Part shown: piece by piece, positions 5,175-5,826 of the stretch
Position numbering within the stretch: position 1 is the stretch's first letter
Layout of the letters: each line of letters begins with the position of its first letter
DNA from: Hellea sp.
GTDB taxonomy: Bacteria; Pseudomonadota; Alphaproteobacteria; Caulobacterales; Maricaulaceae
DNA length: 5,826 nt
Reading direction: 5' to 3'
Assembly: GCA_020628635.1 (NCBI GenBank)
Contig: JAHDEU010000045.1
Location: 4,100 to 9,925, forward strand
Notes under the pieces: generated by a model
What the model was told of the DNA's origin: nothing
Databases searched by the model: none
What the model saw: the letters and a program-made list of their open reading frames with translations, nothing else
Position numbers and translations under genes: made by a program

Positions 5175-5615
5175 CTAGCCGAAGACCGGCTTAACGATCG
5201 CGAGCACGACGATCAGGATTGTGACCAGCGCCGGAACCTCGTTGATGCGGCGGAAGAACTTTTCCGACTTGGGACGGCCACCGCCGAGAAACGCCTTGCG
5301 CGTCTTGGCGAGAAAGCCGTGATAGGCGATCAGGGACAGCGCGGCCAGGACCTTGACCCAAAGCCAGAGCTGCAGACCCGCCGGGCCATTGCCCCAATTG
5401 TATCCGATCAGCACCAGCCCCAGCACGAAGGCCACAATCATGGCCGGGTTCATGATGATGCGCAGCAGCTTGGCTTCCGCCTCCTCCATCTTTGCCTCCA
5501 ACTCGCCCCCGGCCTGCGCGACCGAGTGATAGACGAACAGTCGCGGCAGATAGAGCAGCCCCGCCATCCAGAAGATGACAGCGCAGAGATGGAAAGCCTT
5601 GATCCAGAGATACAT
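5175..5615 (-). CDS. hemJ: HemJ, protoporphyrinogen IX oxidase
   Basis: The 146-residue integral membrane protein oxidises protoporphyrinogen IX to protoporphyrin IX, the penultimate step of haem synthesis, in the inner membrane. It begins with the family signature MYLWIKAFHLCAVIFWMAGL and LYLPRLFVYH; the conserved histidine is H9. Four hydrophobic segments are visible at about 8-28, 52-72, 81-101 and 127-144, as is usual for HemJ. The conserved WVK lysine is K88, and a charged loop (EAKMEEAEAKL) connects helices 1 and 2. Length is typical for the family. Start ATG 5615 begins exactly at the signature; no strong SD precedes it. It replaces HemG/HemY in most alphaproteobacteria. It converges with the LuxR-type gene, leaving almost no room for a terminator. 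The transporter gene to its right is on the same strand, 99 bp away. Confidence 0.94.
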   Translation of the reverse strand: MYLWIKAFHLCAVIFWMAGLLYLPRLFVYHSVAQAGGELEAKMEEAEAKLLRIIMNPAMIVAFVLGLVLIGYNWGNGPAGLQLWLWVKVLAALSLIAYHGFLAKTRKAFLGGGRPKSEKFFRRINEVPALVTILIVVLAIVKPVFG

Positions 5616-5714
5616 GGCCGCGCGTTAGCGTAAGGGGCGGGATTGGGGAAGCGTGGGCCGTCGGATCGCTATGATGGTTTCAGTCCATGACCCGTACCCA
5701 TCGTCAATCCCGGC
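5616..5714. other. Intergenic gap upstream of hemJ
   Basis: This 99-bp stretch lies between the transporter stop codon and the hemJ start. I find no clear promoter: TTGACG on the minus strand (about 5703-5708) has no good -10 at the right distance. A weak ATGG/CCAT hairpin spans about 5673-5687. No open reading frame of note is present. Confidence 0.4.
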
Positions 5715-5826
5715 CTAGGCCAGCCGCGCCACCAGGATCAGCAACGACCCCGCCAAGCCCATCGCGATCCCCCAGGCCCTGCGTCCCCTCACCCGCTCGC
5801 GCAGGAACACCGCGCCCAGCAGCGCC
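5715..5826 (-). CDS. C-terminal end of an EamA/DMT-superfamily transporter (partial)
   Basis: Only the last 36 codons and TAG stop are inside the window; the 5' part lies beyond the right edge. The visible peptide reads ALLGAVFLRERVRGRR, then AWGIAMGLAGSLLILVARLA. The pattern of a short helix, the LxER motif, a short loop and a final glycine-rich membrane helix is the usual end of EamA (RhaT/DMT) permeases, where the Glu-Arg precedes the last transmembrane helix. Substrate cannot be inferred from this end. The call rests on a short motif, so a different small multi-helix membrane protein is possible. It is on the same strand as hemJ. Confidence 0.72.
   Translation of the reverse strand, partial: ALLGAVFLRERVRGRRAWGIAMGLAGSLLILVARLA

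Overview
The window is GC-rich (about two-thirds by eye) chromosomal DNA from an alphaproteobacterium. The pointers are a DUF3576 lipoprotein, HemJ as the protoporphyrinogen oxidase, an alphaproteobacterial ThiE-like paralog, an OmpA-unrelated porin of the alphaproteobacterial general-porin type, and CCGGAnTnGATCCGG-style intergenic palindromes. A near-consensus CtrA box upstream of the porin fits the Caulobacterales/Maricaulales/Hyphomonadaceae branch, but that placement is inference. No phage, transposase, CRISPR or defence gene is visible, and I see no wholly new system. It is mostly housekeeping DNA with several odd details.

Layout. Positions 1-659 (minus) hold nearly all of a YggS/PLPHP gene, cut at its 3' end by the window edge. 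Its start codon overlaps that of the divergent plus-strand gene at 658-1665, which joins a ThiE/TenI-like (beta/alpha)8 domain to a small YjdJ-type GNAT domain in one uninterrupted frame. A well-placed Shine-Dalgarno and ATG at the junction (1301-1317) could give a separate GNAT product. Positions 1666-1931, between convergent genes, contain a REP/BIME-like inverted repeat (1681-1850) and a hairpin with a T-run (1884-1914), which probably ends transcription from the left. A porin precursor with a long Pro/Gln/Tyr-rich N-terminal linker follows on the minus strand (1932-3707).

The 206-bp divergent region 3708-3913 holds a CtrA-like box, a candidate porin promoter and a direct repeat of a GTTTAnnAAAC palindrome. 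To its right, on the plus strand, are a DUF3576 lipoprotein (3914-4375) and a LuxR-type regulator (4437-5165). The regulator keeps the acyl-homoserine-lactone pocket residues, but its DNA-binding domain has lost two of three invariant positions. HemJ (5175-5615, minus) converges on it with a 9-bp gap. The last 112 bases are the 3' end of an EamA/DMT-type transporter gene (minus).

How the genes relate. YggS (PLP homeostasis), the ThiE-like protein and HemJ (haem synthesis) are all cofactor-related but do not form one pathway or operon. The porin and the lipoprotein are both envelope proteins and share a divergent control region. The LuxR-type protein has no LuxI synthase gene in the window and could respond to an exogenous or distantly encoded signal.
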